NCBI GenBank assembly: GCA_039023545.1 | Contig: JBCHKQ010000003.1 | Coordinates: forward strand, 237,604 to 301,603 | From: Spirochaetia bacterium 38H-sp | GTDB lineage: Bacteria; Spirochaetota; Spirochaetia; Winmispirales; Winmispiraceae | Length of the DNA: 64,000 bases | Direction: 5' to 3' | Part shown: in pieces, positions 52,832 through 61,032 of the stretch | Position numbering within the stretch: position 1 is the first letter of the stretch | How the letters are laid out: each line of letters begins with the position of its first letter | Notes under the pieces: generated by a model | Databases searched by the model: none | What the model was told of the DNA's origin: nothing | The model's input: only the letters and a program-made list of their open reading frames with translations | Made by a program: the position numbers and the translations under genes

Positions 52832-54307
52832 ATGCAAAAAAGAATAGTTTTTTATACTCTCGGATGCAAACTTAATCAATATGAAACAGAGGGAATAGCT
52901 GCGGCATTTTCTGATAAAGATTTCTCCGTATCTGAGTATCCCGAGGAAGACACAGGTGATATCTTTATAATAAATACCTGTACTGTTACAAGTAAAAGTG
53001 AGCAAAAAGCAAGAAGAATAATAAGGAAAATAGCGAGAGAAAATCCTGGAAAGCCGATTATAGTTACTGGTTGCTATACTCAGGTTGATAAAGAAGCCGT
53101 AGATTCGATGGCAGAGGAGGTCATAGCACTCCCTCTTTCTCAAAAACATATACTCATGTCTCTTCCAGAGAAGATAGCATCGTATCCGGATGAGGATATA
53201 GGGCCCGATATCATAAGAGAACTTATTGCAAAAAATAACTTACAGCCTCATGACCATATGGTACAAAAGAAGTCAGATATCCAACTGTCATATAATGGTT
53301 TATCTTCTCATGTATCTGGGCAGCAAAGCCTTGGGCTGTCCTCTGCTATTATGGATGCGGAATATCCACCATTTGACAAGAGATTTTCCTATGTCTTTTC
53401 TAACCCTCGTTTTCACACTCGGGCTTTTTTAAAAATACAGGACGGTTGCAGCCACAGCTGTTCATACTGTCGTGTAACAATAGCAAGAGGTGACTCTGTA
53501 AGTCTGTCGCCAGACATAGTTCTGCAAAGAATAACAGAGCTGGAAAAGAGTGGTGTGGAAGAAATAGTACTTACCGGAGTAAACATAGCCCAGTACAGAC
53601 ACTCTGGATATGATCTGGGCAAACTTCTGCTTAGAATATTTACCAATACAGAAAATATTCGTATAAGGCTTTCTTCCTTTGAAAACGAAGCAATAAGCGA
53701 CAGTTTTATACAAGCTTTGGAACACCCAAGACTGTGCCCACACTTTCATATCTCCCTTCAGTCAGGCTCTGAGCGCATACTTAGAGCCATGAAACGCTGG
53801 TACACGCCTCGAGATATAACTCAGCTGGCGCAGCTCTTTAGGCAGAAAAAAGAGAAGCCATTTGTTTCTGGTGATGTCATAGTTGGTTTCCCCGGGGAAA
53901 CGGATAGTGACTTTGCCGACACTTTATCTCTTGTAGAAAAACTCTCTTTCTCAGATCTTCACATCTTCCGCTACTCTCAGCGTCCCGGCACAGCAGCATA
54001 CAATTTTACCCCGCAAATTCCCCAGAGAGTTGCAGCAGAAAGAGAAAAAGAGCTTAGACAGCTTATAAAAAAACTCTCTCAAAACTATCTGGAAAGCCAA
54101 AGAAATACAACTGTGCGCATAATAAGAGAAGACGACATCACAATAAACGGCAAACGATTCATAAGTGGTATATCAGAAAACTATCTTACGGTCATAATCC
54201 CTTATAAAGAAAGCAAAACCATCACTGCGACAAGTTTTCCCGTAAAAATAAAAGCCACATACCCGTCAATGCCCAGAACAGTACTTGGGGAAATCAAAGA
54301 ACAGTAG
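52832..54307 (+). CDS. mtaB: MtaB-like tRNA methylthiotransferase
   Basis: The 491-residue radical-SAM protein has the methylthiotransferase plan. The N-terminal UPF0004 domain has Cys12 (LGCKLNQYETEG), Cys50 (NTCTVTSKSEQKARR) and Cys81 (VTGCYTQ). The radical-SAM motif is DGCSHSCSYCRVTIARG, with its three cysteines, and a TRAM-like tail follows. The LGCKLNQxET and CTVT motifs point to MtaB (methylthiolation of t6A in tRNA) rather than MiaB. An insertion of about 70 residues (near 115-185) between the first two domains is longer than usual. The coding strand becomes strongly A-rich toward the 3' end. Confidence 0.9.
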   Translation: MQKRIVFYTLGCKLNQYETEGIAAAFSDKDFSVSEYPEEDTGDIFIINTCTVTSKSEQKARRIIRKIARENPGKPIIVTGCYTQVDKEAVDSMAEEVIALPLSQKHILMSLPEKIASYPDEDIGPDIIRELIAKNNLQPHDHMVQKKSDIQLSYNGLSSHVSGQQSLGLSSAIMDAEYPPFDKRFSYVFSNPRFHTRAFLKIQDGCSHSCSYCRVTIARGDSVSLSPDIVLQRITELEKSGVEEIVLTGVNIAQYRHSGYDLGKLLLRIFTNTENIRIRLSSFENEAISDSFIQALEHPRLCPHFHISLQSGSERILRAMKRWYTPRDITQLAQLFRQKKEKPFVSGDVIVGFPGETDSDFADTLSLVEKLSFSDLHIFRYSQRPGTAAYNFTPQIPQRVAAEREKELRQLIKKLSQNYLESQRNTTVRIIREDDITINGKRFISGISENYLTVIIPYKESKTITATSFPVKIKATYPSMPRTVLGEIKEQ

Positions 54308-54318
54308 GGTATGATATA

Positions 54319-54363
54319 AACCGAACGTGCGTGACGCATAGGCGTCCCGCACTGCCTCTGGCA
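54319..54363 (+). repeat. CCGAACG hairpin element, copy 13
   Basis: AACCGAACG (54319-54327) leads into a 10-bp stem with one internal mismatch (GTGCG/GACGC with GCGTC/CGCAC, 54327-54352) and the small hairpin TGCCTCTGGCA (54353-54363). It lies 12 nt after the mtaB stop. The local plus strand is A-rich. It faces copy 14. Confidence 0.85.
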
Positions 54364-54492
54364 GAAGAAATTGCATTTAGTCCTGCCATGCAAAACAGTA
54401 TAGTAAATCTCAAAAGATGTGCAAAACCTAGCATCATAAGCAATATAATTACGGTATCATACAGGATATCAGCTGGGCATATATCCGGTGTT

Positions 54493-54564
54493 TGCCGCAG
54501 GCAGGAGGGACTGCGTCTGTCTAGCTGTCCTGCCAGCTTAAGCGCAGTCCCGACGTTCGGTATA
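54493..54564 (-). repeat. CGTTCGG hairpin element, copy 14
   Basis: The small hairpin TGCCGCAGGCA (54493-54503) is followed by a stem (GGGACTGCGT at 54507-54516, GCGCAGTCCC at 54542-54551) and GACGTTCGGTATAG. It lies before the deacetylase 3' end. The plus strand becomes T-rich to its right. No gene is seen between copies 13 and 14. Confidence 0.85.
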
Positions 54565-54604
54565 GTTTATTTTGTGATTAAGCATGGAAACAGTATGAGA
54601 GTTT

Positions 54605-55336
54605 TTAAAGATCAGGAAAAACAAACTTTATTCCCATAGCCATAAGCGATTCCAATATCTTTTTAAAATCCGGGTCTTTTGTCCATGCATGCATCATGAT
54701 TATCTCTCTTGTTTGCATGTCTCCAAGCGTCCTTGACTGTATCGATTTTTTATCTGTCATGGCGGCCAGCACATCCTTGAGACTGGAATGCTCGTAACTC
54801 TTGTTTCCTATCTGCCAGTCAAAGGTGTCATAGGTGCAGGAAACAGAAAAGGCTTTGTCTAGTCCCGATTCTTTGTACCAAAAGTGATTTATAGCGTTTA
54901 TGCCCTTCTGATTGTATCCTGCCTCCTGCAGTATCTTTTGTATTGCTGCAACATGTGTATTGTTCCAATCTGTTTTTGTAAAATCCTCATTGTCTCCATT
55001 ATTAAGATAAGGAAATCTGAAGTATTTTGCTTTTCTTTGCATGCCGGCCTGTTTGTAAACAGATTCTATTAATTTGTCTGTGCTCAATATTTCTTCTTTT
55101 GCTTTTTCTATGGAGAGTTCTGCAAAATTGGCGTGAGACATGCTGTGATTTCCTATTATATGGCCTTGCTCCAGGATTTTTACTGCTTCGTGCGGGTATT
55201 TTTTTATTGACTCGCCTGTACAGAACCATATAGCCTTTATATTATAAATCTTAAGGAAATCCAATTTGCTTTCTATGTTTTCTACGGGAGCATCATCTAT
55301 CGTAAGATATGCGAGTTTTTCTATCTTATTTTTCAT
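54605..55336 (-). CDS. Polysaccharide deacetylase (NodB family)
   Basis: The 243-residue protein has the NodB metal site: LTIDDAP (Asp14/Asp15) at the start and HSMSH (His64 and His68) in IGNHSMSHANF. Further motifs are YFRFPYLNNGD (substrate and catalytic region) and IIMMHAW near the end. The family removes acetyl groups from N-acetylated sugars such as peptidoglycan or chitin. There is no signal peptide, so either the protein is cytoplasmic or the true N-terminus has been lost. The adjacent upstream gene is decayed. The first motif reads TIDDAP rather than TFDDGP. Confidence 0.82.
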   Translation of the reverse strand: MKNKIEKLAYLTIDDAPVENIESKLDFLKIYNIKAIWFCTGESIKKYPHEAVKILEQGHIIGNHSMSHANFAELSIEKAKEEILSTDKLIESVYKQAGMQRKAKYFRFPYLNNGDNEDFTKTDWNNTHVAAIQKILQEAGYNQKGINAINHFWYKESGLDKAFSVSCTYDTFDWQIGNKSYEHSSLKDVLAAMTDKKSIQSRTLGDMQTREIIMMHAWTKDPDFKKILESLMAMGIKFVFPDL

Positions 55337-55466
55337 GTAACAGTCCCTTGTCTTTGGTTATAAGCCGTCTTTATGATATTAACATCTTTATAGCCATAAA
55401 TCGGCATTTTTACTACTGTCAGTTCTGGGTAACGATACATATGATTATTTGTCGGTCATCAGGCAT

Positions 55467-56167
55467 TTATGGAACGTACGTGTCCCTCCAATGCCTCACC
55501 AGTTCTCTCAGTCTCCCTGTGTTTTGTTCGTCCGATGAAAAATTATTAAACCTCAACTTATCATACCAAACAAAACTGCTCATCCTGTGTAAACATGAGT
55601 ATACCCGTAAAATTGTCTGGAAGACCTGATACAAAGCCTTTTATAATCGTTGCATTCTCGTATTTTCCTTTTGTTATAACGTGCAGACTAAAGACAAAAT
55701 CCTCAAAGTTCTTTTTTCCCATGTGTTTTTTATTGCTTTTAGCAGCTTTTTATCTCCCGTTATATTTTCCAGATGCTGTTCTGTAAGCCTGTCGCCTGGT
55801 ATTTGTACTGACTCGTATTTATCCTCAAAGATAACACCATCTTCTCCATAAAAACCGTTGCAGTTTTCTGTTGTGATTGCTATACCATCTTCTATGTGCT
55901 TGAGCGAAAGAATCCTTTTTTTCTGTCCTTTGTTTCTGCCTACAAAGCAGTGTTGCCCTGTATTTTGCATTCCCTTCTATGCTGCCAGTCTGCGCGCCAT
56001 GAAACGCAATAAGTGAAAAGTACAAACTCTCCTTTGTTTCCTCTGTGATTATGATTTTTGCTTTCTCGAGTAAGCTTGTTTCTATACCAACTACCTTCCC
56101 ATATATGTCTTGCTGTGCATCCTGACAGAAATACGGCAAAAGCCATTAGCGTTGTTATTAAGCGCAT
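55467..56167 (-). pseudogene. Decayed lipoprotein gene
   Basis: ATG at 56165-56167 opens a lipoprotein signal (LMAFAVFLSGC). The mature part continues only through successive frame changes. The pieces in order are QQDIYGKVVGIETSLLEKAK, IIITEETKESLYFSLIAFHG, KHIEDGIAITTENCNGFYGE, ENITGDKKLLKAIKNTW, KNFEDFVFSLHVITKGKYEN, GFVSGLPDNFTGILMFTQDE and WYDKLRFNNFSSDEQNTGRL, ending with TAA at 55467-55469. At least four frameshifts are needed, two of them near A or T runs. An intact form would have about 230 residues. I do not recognise the family. Confidence 0.75.
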
Positions 56168-56521
56168 TTTGTGCCCTTATATTTTTTGGATGCTTTATTA
56201 TGATAGCAGTATTGGGTTGTTTTATAAAATCTTTGGTATGGTTTTACGTTTTATATCTGTTGTAGTCTTTATAATTTCTTGATAGCTATGACTATGTCTT
56301 TTGCTAAGTCTAAAGAGATAATTAATAATAGCAGTTTATGCTTTGTTTATACTTTAATCCTTCTTTTAGCTTGTTTGTTCATGGTCTTTTTGGTTCCAGG
56401 TTTCTACCTGACCAATACCGGTTTGTTGATAAAATAAATTATTAAAGTTTATTAATAAAGTATTTTGTGAAAGTGGAATTTGTATGTTATAATCTTGATA
56501 AACCGGCGGAAGGAGTAAATT
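56168..56521. other. Intergenic gap upstream of the GH12 gene
   Basis: This 354-bp AT-rich gap between divergent genes has no supported gene. It holds a good promoter at 56465-56493 and a GGAGG-type ribosome site before the GH12 gene. No CCGAACG element is present. Confidence 0.6.
56465..56493 (+). promoter_or_regulatory. Promoter of the GH12 gene
   Basis: TTGTGA (56465-56470) and TATAAT (56488-56493) are 17 bp apart, with TGT before the -10 (an extended -10). The start codon is 28 nt further on, after AAGGAG. This is a strong resemblance to a sigma-70 promoter. Confidence 0.65.
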
Positions 56522-57340
56522 ATGAAAAAAAATCTTTTTATAATTACGATTGTGTTTTTTTCTTCTGTGTTTGGGGGGTGTGGGAATCTTTTTCTGGTTA
56601 AAGATACCCAAGAGGAAAATTTGCTTTTATCTAGAGCATCTTCCTTTTGGGGGCATGGAGAAAGCTTTTATTGGAATGGTTTTGCTGTTTTAAACAATCA
56701 ATGGGGACGACAATATGCCTCTTATGGATATCAGGCAATTGTTAAGACCGATAACAACAGAATACAGTTCTGGTACCAGTGGGATGGAGATAGCTATCAT
56801 GTAAAAGGTTATCCTACCATTATAGCTGGTTGGCATTATGGGCAGCCAGGTGGTTGGCTTACCTCTTATGGTTCTTTCGGTTTGCCTTCACGAGTATGGG
56901 ATAATAAAGCTTTCTTTGTTGATTTGGATGCCTCTCATGGTAATCAAGGTTCTATATCCCAGATTATGAACTTATCATGGGATATATGGCTGTCTTATTC
57001 TGATAATCCTTCCTCGCCTGATGCGGAGATTATGATATGGCCATGGAGGATTTCCCAGCAACCAATAGGGACAAAGCAGGGAGAGGTGTATTTCTGGAGT
57101 GGCTATTGGGATGTCTATAGAGGTTATATGTCCTCTGGGGGCGCTACTTGGCCTGTTGTAAGCTTTGTAAGAAAAAATACCACCTTGCGGGCATGGGGAA
57201 ATCTTAAAGATTTTATTAATTATGTAAAAAGTAAAAATTGGATTAGCAATTCCATGTATATAGTCGGAATAGAGCTCGGTACTGAGCTGTTAAAAGGACA
57301 AGGGTGGTTTCATCTGGAGAAATACACCTTAAATCCTTAA
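56522..57340 (+). CDS. Glycoside hydrolase family 12 (endo-beta-glucanase/xyloglucanase) lipoprotein
   Basis: The 272-residue protein has a lipoprotein signal (SSVFGGC, Cys20). The rest matches GH12: VLNNQWG (57-63), YPTIIAGWHYG (98-108), LSWDIWLSYS, the nucleophile Glu169 in DAEIMIWPW and the likely acid/base Glu255 in IELGTELLKGQGW. GH12 enzymes cut internal beta-1,4 bonds in cellulose, xyloglucan or mixed-linkage glucan with retention. The lipid anchor suggests a cell-surface or periplasmic enzyme. Two carbohydrate-binding lipoproteins follow, so this looks like a small beta-glucan locus. Confidence 0.87.
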   Translation: MKKNLFIITIVFFSSVFGGCGNLFLVKDTQEENLLLSRASSFWGHGESFYWNGFAVLNNQWGRQYASYGYQAIVKTDNNRIQFWYQWDGDSYHVKGYPTIIAGWHYGQPGGWLTSYGSFGLPSRVWDNKAFFVDLDASHGNQGSISQIMNLSWDIWLSYSDNPSSPDAEIMIWPWRISQQPIGTKQGEVYFWSGYWDVYRGYMSSGGATWPVVSFVRKNTTLRAWGNLKDFINYVKSKNWISNSMYIVGIELGTELLKGQGWFHLEKYTLNP

Positions 57341-57389
57341 TGCCAAAAACCCTATGTATTAGGGCTTATTATATTTTGGGGAGGTATGT

Positions 57390-57947
57390 ATGAGGAAATT
57401 TTTTATTCTTGTGTTGGTAGTAGCTAGTATTTTTGTATCTTGTGATGTAAATGGAACGTCTTCTGGAGCTTCTACCAATAATGATTCTGGTTCATCTTCT
57501 CTTCCGGTGCTATCTTCTGATTTTGAGGATGGAACGCTTCAGGATTGGCAGGCAAATGGCACAGGAACAGCAAGTGTTTCTACTTCTCAAGTTCATGATG
57601 GTTCTTATTCTGCAATGGTAACAATAGGGGCGCAGAGTTGGGAAACCTTGTGGTACTATGGTATAGACTCAAAACTTAGTCCTGATAAGTCTTATCATTT
57701 TGTATTTTGGCTTTATCAGGAAACAGGTTCAGACCAGAATTATAATTTGAGCTTAAAGTATAATGACGGCAGTAGTGATCAGTACGACTCCATTATATAT
57801 CAACAGACGGTACAAAGTGGTGTGTGGACAAAGGTAGAAGGGGATTATACCTTCCCCTCTTCCAAAGGAACTATGAAGGATATCTATATAGAGGGGCCTA
57901 CATCAGAAGCTTTTTATCTTGATGATTTTAGTATTTTAGAGAACTAA
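57390..57947 (+). CDS. Stand-alone carbohydrate-binding lipoprotein (CBM4/9/22-like), first copy
   Basis: The 185-residue protein has a lipoprotein signal (VASIFVSC, Cys18), a Ser/Gly/Asn linker (about 22-42) and one beta-sandwich domain. The domain opens with SSDFEDGTLQDWQANGTG, continues with HDGSYSAMVTI and DKSYHFVFWLYQETG, and closes with EAFYLDDFSIL. This is the CBM4/9/22 jelly-roll pattern, in which aromatic residues bind beta-glucans or xylan. No catalytic domain is present. It is followed by a terminator, then by a paralogue. It may hold polysaccharide at the surface for the GH12 enzyme. Confidence 0.8.
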   Translation: MRKFFILVLVVASIFVSCDVNGTSSGASTNNDSGSSSLPVLSSDFEDGTLQDWQANGTGTASVSTSQVHDGSYSAMVTIGAQSWETLWYYGIDSKLSPDKSYHFVFWLYQETGSDQNYNLSLKYNDGSSDQYDSIIYQQTVQSGVWTKVEGDYTFPSSKGTMKDIYIEGPTSEAFYLDDFSILEN

Positions 57948-57955
57948 AAGTAAAA

Positions 57956-57983
57956 GCGGGATTGGAGAGTATCCCAATCCCGC
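57956..57983 (+). terminator. Plain hairpin terminator after the first CBM gene
   Basis: A perfect 10-bp stem, GCGGGATTGG with CCAATCCCGC, lies between the two CBM lipoprotein genes. It lacks the CCGAACG word and a long T run. It may reduce expression of the second copy. Confidence 0.65.
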
Positions 57984-58022
57984 TTAAAGTATCTTAGACA
58001 GTAAAAATATAAGGAGTCTGTT

Positions 58023-58580
58023 ATGAAATATGGAGTAATAAGTGTTTTTGTTATCTTTGTTTTAATATCTTTTTCTTTTGCCTCTTGTTCTTCTGCACCT
58101 GCTGCTGTGGAAGAACCTGAGGACAAAACAGCTGTTGTAATTTCTTCCAATGACTTTGAGGACTCGCAATTGGAGCCTTGGGTAGCAAGGGGAGAAGGTG
58201 TGAGTGTTGAGGTTTCCAATGCATTTGCTCATAGCGGTTCTTTTTCTGTCTATGTCTCCGGCCGTACTCAGAATTGGAACGGCGTTCAAGCCGATCTTTT
58301 ATCTCTTATCGCTTCTGGCAAAAACTATCATTTTTCTGTATGGGTTTATCAAAACTCCGGAGAGTCAAAAAACATGTACCTAACCGTAGAAAGAACGTAT
58401 AAGGGAGATAAAAATTGGGATAGAGTTGCCGAAATTTCTGTTCCATCAGGAGAATGGGTGGAACTTTCCGGGGATTATTCTGTTCCCCGCAAAGATGTTT
58501 CCGAGTTTGTTCTGTATGTGGAAGCCGAGGATGCCACTCTTGATTTTTATATCGATGATGTTTTTCTAAGCAAGATGTAG
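58023..58580 (+). CDS. Stand-alone carbohydrate-binding lipoprotein (CBM22-like), second copy
   Basis: The 185-residue protein is a paralogue of the preceding gene. It has a lipoprotein signal (SFSFASC, Cys22), a short acidic linker and one jelly-roll domain: SSNDFEDSQLEPWVARGEG, HSGSFSVYVSGRTQNWNGVQ, GKNYHFSVWVYQNSG, SGEWVELSGDYSVP and LDFYIDDVFLS. The RTQNWNG segment is typical of CBM22, which binds xylan or mixed-linkage glucan. The two copies share layout but differ widely in sequence, so the duplication is old or the ligands differ. Confidence 0.8.
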   Translation: MKYGVISVFVIFVLISFSFASCSSAPAAVEEPEDKTAVVISSNDFEDSQLEPWVARGEGVSVEVSNAFAHSGSFSVYVSGRTQNWNGVQADLLSLIASGKNYHFSVWVYQNSGESKNMYLTVERTYKGDKNWDRVAEISVPSGEWVELSGDYSVPRKDVSEFVLYVEAEDATLDFYIDDVFLSKM

Positions 58581-58746
58581 AGTTGCTCTTATATCTTGAT
58601 ATGCTTGTTCCGGCATAAAGCTGGAGCAAGCACTTATTCCATTGCTATTCTGCCTATTTCGTATTTATTTTAAATTGTTATATAGTTTTAAATCTCTAAT
58701 CACTAATAGATTTGATAAAAACTATAGTTTGCCTGCCTCCTATACG

Positions 58747-58873
58747 TGCCGCAGGCAGGAGGAGCTGCGCCTATTTTTATACCGAACGCACGCCCCGCCT
58801 GTGCGGTCCGTGCTGCCTCCGGGTGGGAGAATAACAAGAATCCCTGTCGGGAGCAGATCCGACGTTCGGTATT
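58747..58873 (-). repeat. CGTTCGG hairpin element, copy 15 outer (interrupted)
   Basis: The left part has the small hairpin TGCCGCAGGCA (58747-58757) and stem half GGAGCTGC (58761-58768). The right part has stem half GCAGATCC (58853-58860, one mismatch) and GACGTTCGGTAT. The loop contains a second, oppositely oriented copy (58779-58825), as if one element had inserted into another. Confidence 0.7.
58779..58825 (+). repeat. CCGAACG hairpin element, copy 15 inner (nested)
   Basis: ATACCGAACG (58779-58788) leads into GCACG/CCGC paired with GCGG/CGTGC (58788-58813) and a degenerate small hairpin, TGCCTCCGGGT. It lies entirely inside the loop of the outer element and in opposite orientation. Confidence 0.7.
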
Positions 58874-58947
58874 TTTGGGTTTGAAAAAACATAAATTTTG
58901 CTTTATATTGTAAATTGCACTGGAGATTTTTTATTTTTTGGAGTTTT

Positions 58948-59703
58948 GTGTTGAGACACTTTTTTGCTTCTTCTATATTGCTTATTTTTCTCTTTGTCTC
59001 ATGTTCCAATCTCTTTTCTCCTCTTGTGCCTGTTGATACTGTGGATGAGGTTATAAAGAGAGGCGGACTTTCTTCTCTGGAGGAATATCTTGCTTCCGAG
59101 AGGACTCTTTCTTATCTTGCATCCGATGATGATGAGATGTCTCGCCTTGTTTCTTATCTCAGCGGTGTTCTTGCCTCCGGTACAGACAACGAGAAACAGA
59201 GAGCAGGGGTGCTTCTATCCTATGCTAAGATTTATACGACTAAGGCAGCTCTTGTTGTCAACCGCTTTTTGACTGTAATGTCTTCTGAGTCTATGGCAAC
59301 CATGACCGGAGAGTCTTTTTTACAAACAGCATTATCCGGTATTCCTTTTTCCGATAAAGCTGAGTTTGTAGAATGCGCCGATGCTCTTGAGACAGCTGCT
59401 TCCGCATACAATATCGTAGGAAGTCTTGTGGATACTACAGGTAAAACCTGGCCTTCACCCTATCCGCTTGGAGAGGTTGCGCAGAATGCCATAATGTCTA
59501 CTTTCTTCCTGGAAAGTGCGGATACCTCTTCCGATAGCTCTTTGGATACAACAGAAAAAGATGCCTTATGGTCCGCTTATATCTCATCTTCATATTCCAC
59601 ATATTCTGCAGTAACACCGGCTCTATCTCATACTGTCATAACAGACCCTCTCTATGCTATATTAAGTGCAGTTGGTCTTGATTTTCTTGTAGGAGGGGCC
59701 TGA
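58948..59703 (+). CDS. Lipoprotein of unknown function
   Basis: This lipoprotein of about 251 residues has a signal (LLIFLFVSC) and a mainly helical, Ser- and Ala-rich mature part. The start is uncertain: GTG 58948 or TTG 58951, both after GGAG; TTG 58915 is less likely. No enzymatic motif is visible. The end overlaps the start of the beta-barrel gene by 1 nt (TGATG), so the two are translationally coupled and probably work together at the outer membrane. I do not recognise the family. Confidence 0.65.
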   Translation: MLRHFFASSILLIFLFVSCSNLFSPLVPVDTVDEVIKRGGLSSLEEYLASERTLSYLASDDDEMSRLVSYLSGVLASGTDNEKQRAGVLLSYAKIYTTKAALVVNRFLTVMSSESMATMTGESFLQTALSGIPFSDKAEFVECADALETAASAYNIVGSLVDTTGKTWPSPYPLGEVAQNAIMSTFFLESADTSSDSSLDTTEKDALWSAYISSSYSTYSAVTPALSHTVITDPLYAILSAVGLDFLVGGA

Positions 59704-60905
59704 TGATAGGCAGACGCTTTTGGCTGGTTGTTCTTTTTGTTGCCTCAGTTGATGGCCTCTTTGCAGATACAATATTAGAACAGCCACTTTTGCCTTTTAC
59801 TTCCAAATACGCGGCTCAGGGTTTCTCCGGTACTGTTACAGATAATTCCTTTGCCTCTATGTTTTCCAATCCGGCAAGTTTCTATTCTGATAAAGCACTT
59901 ATAACCATCCTTGACACCTCCATGTGGTTTCATATTGCTCCCCGGTATTTGCTTGCAACAATTCTGCCCTTTCTTGATCCCTCTGCAGGAGCATCTCTTA
60001 CCGATGCGGTTTCCTTACAGGCAACCAGCAATGGTATAGGCGCAGGTTTATCAGCAGGATTTGGCTATACCGGCAAGGGGATTGGTATAGGACTTTCGCT
60101 TGTTACGGATAGTTACCTTTATGGCAAAAGCTTTCCTTTGGGTATAGAAGGAGTAATAGCAGGAGAGTATACAATAATTGTGGGAGGAGCAGGTGAGTTA
60201 AACCTGTGGGGAGCAAAAATTACAGCCGGAGCAGATGTAAGACCATTCATAAGAGCTTATACAGCCCTGGATGCAGAATCCTCTGGACAACTTTTGGTAA
60301 GCATGCTTGGGATGGGAGAGCTTGGAGCATCTACACCTTTTGGAGAGCAAAAAAACACACTTACAGGATACGGACTTGCTTTGGACATAGGCATAAGAGC
60401 AAGAATTGCAGACAGCCTTATATTGGGAGCTGTTCTCAGGGACATAGGAAACACAAGGCTATATTATACCAGAAACACATTCAATCAGGCATTCTCATCC
60501 TTTTTTCTTTTTAGCGTACCACAGGGAGGAGATGCGCTCTCAGATCTGTACATCGTTCCCATGTCCGTAAGACTAGGGATAAGCTGGCATCCTGATTTAA
60601 AAGAACTCGCCCTATTATTTGATCCGACACTTACCGTAGAAATAGCAGACCCCTTTGGTTGGACAGACCCTTCCGTATACACTACCCAAAGTTGGCTCAC
60701 AAGACTTCATCTGGGTACGGAGCTCAAGCTGCTTAACTCCGTATTCCTAAGAGCAGGCATCAACTCGGGATACCTCACATGGGGATTAGGATTTGACCTG
60801 CGGTATGTGGCCATAGATCTGGCAAGTTATACAGTGGAAAGAGGCATCAATCCTGGAGACAGACCATGCTCCGGAATAAGCATAAATCTAAATATAAGAT
60901 TATAA
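59703..60905 (+). CDS. Outer-membrane beta-barrel protein (FadL/UPF0164-like)
   Basis: The 400-residue protein has a signal peptide (about 1-21, ending GLFA). The rest alternates hydrophobic and polar residues in strands rich in Gly and aromatic residues (GIGAGLSAGFGYTGKGIGIGLSL, split by turns; GYGLALDIGIRARI; SGYLTWGLGFDLRYVAIDL), and ends with the motif ISINLNIRL. The early segment TDNSFASMFSNPASFY resembles the plug region of FadL-like and treponemal UPF0164 proteins. It may be a transport barrel for small hydrophobic molecules. It is coupled to the upstream lipoprotein. Confidence 0.7.
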   Translation: MIGRRFWLVVLFVASVDGLFADTILEQPLLPFTSKYAAQGFSGTVTDNSFASMFSNPASFYSDKALITILDTSMWFHIAPRYLLATILPFLDPSAGASLTDAVSLQATSNGIGAGLSAGFGYTGKGIGIGLSLVTDSYLYGKSFPLGIEGVIAGEYTIIVGGAGELNLWGAKITAGADVRPFIRAYTALDAESSGQLLVSMLGMGELGASTPFGEQKNTLTGYGLALDIGIRARIADSLILGAVLRDIGNTRLYYTRNTFNQAFSSFFLFSVPQGGDALSDLYIVPMSVRLGISWHPDLKELALLFDPTLTVEIADPFGWTDPSVYTTQSWLTRLHLGTELKLLNSVFLRAGINSGYLTWGLGFDLRYVAIDLASYTVERGINPGDRPCSGISINLNIRL

Positions 60906-60912
60906 AAAGACC

Positions 60913-60941
60913 TTGACACAGTGCCCTGTTTTTTGTATAGT
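60913..60941 (+). promoter_or_regulatory. Promoter of the tRNA-Lys/tRNA-Glu operon
   Basis: A consensus TTGACA (60913-60918) and TATAGT (60936-60941) are separated by 17 bp, ending 15 nt before tRNA-Lys. It is the best sigma-70-like promoter in the window. Confidence 0.8.
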
Positions 60942-60956
60942 CCTAGCACATTGTGT

Positions 60957-61029
60957 GGGCCGCTAGCTCAGCAGGTAGAGCAACGCCCTTTTAAGGCGTG
61001 GGTCACAGGTTCGAACCCTGTGCGGCTCA
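60957..61029 (+). tRNA. tRNA-Lys (anticodon TTT)
   Basis: The 73-nt cloverleaf has acceptor stem GGGCCGC (60957-60963) pairing with GCGGCTC (61022-61028) and discriminator A. The D-arm contains AGCTCAGCAGGTAGAGC. The anticodon arm is ACGCC-CTTTTAA-GGCGT, and the T-arm is CACAGGTTCGAACCCTGTG. The anticodon TTT (60990-60992) reads lysine codons. CCA is not encoded. Confidence 0.96.
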
Positions 61030-61032
61030 TAC

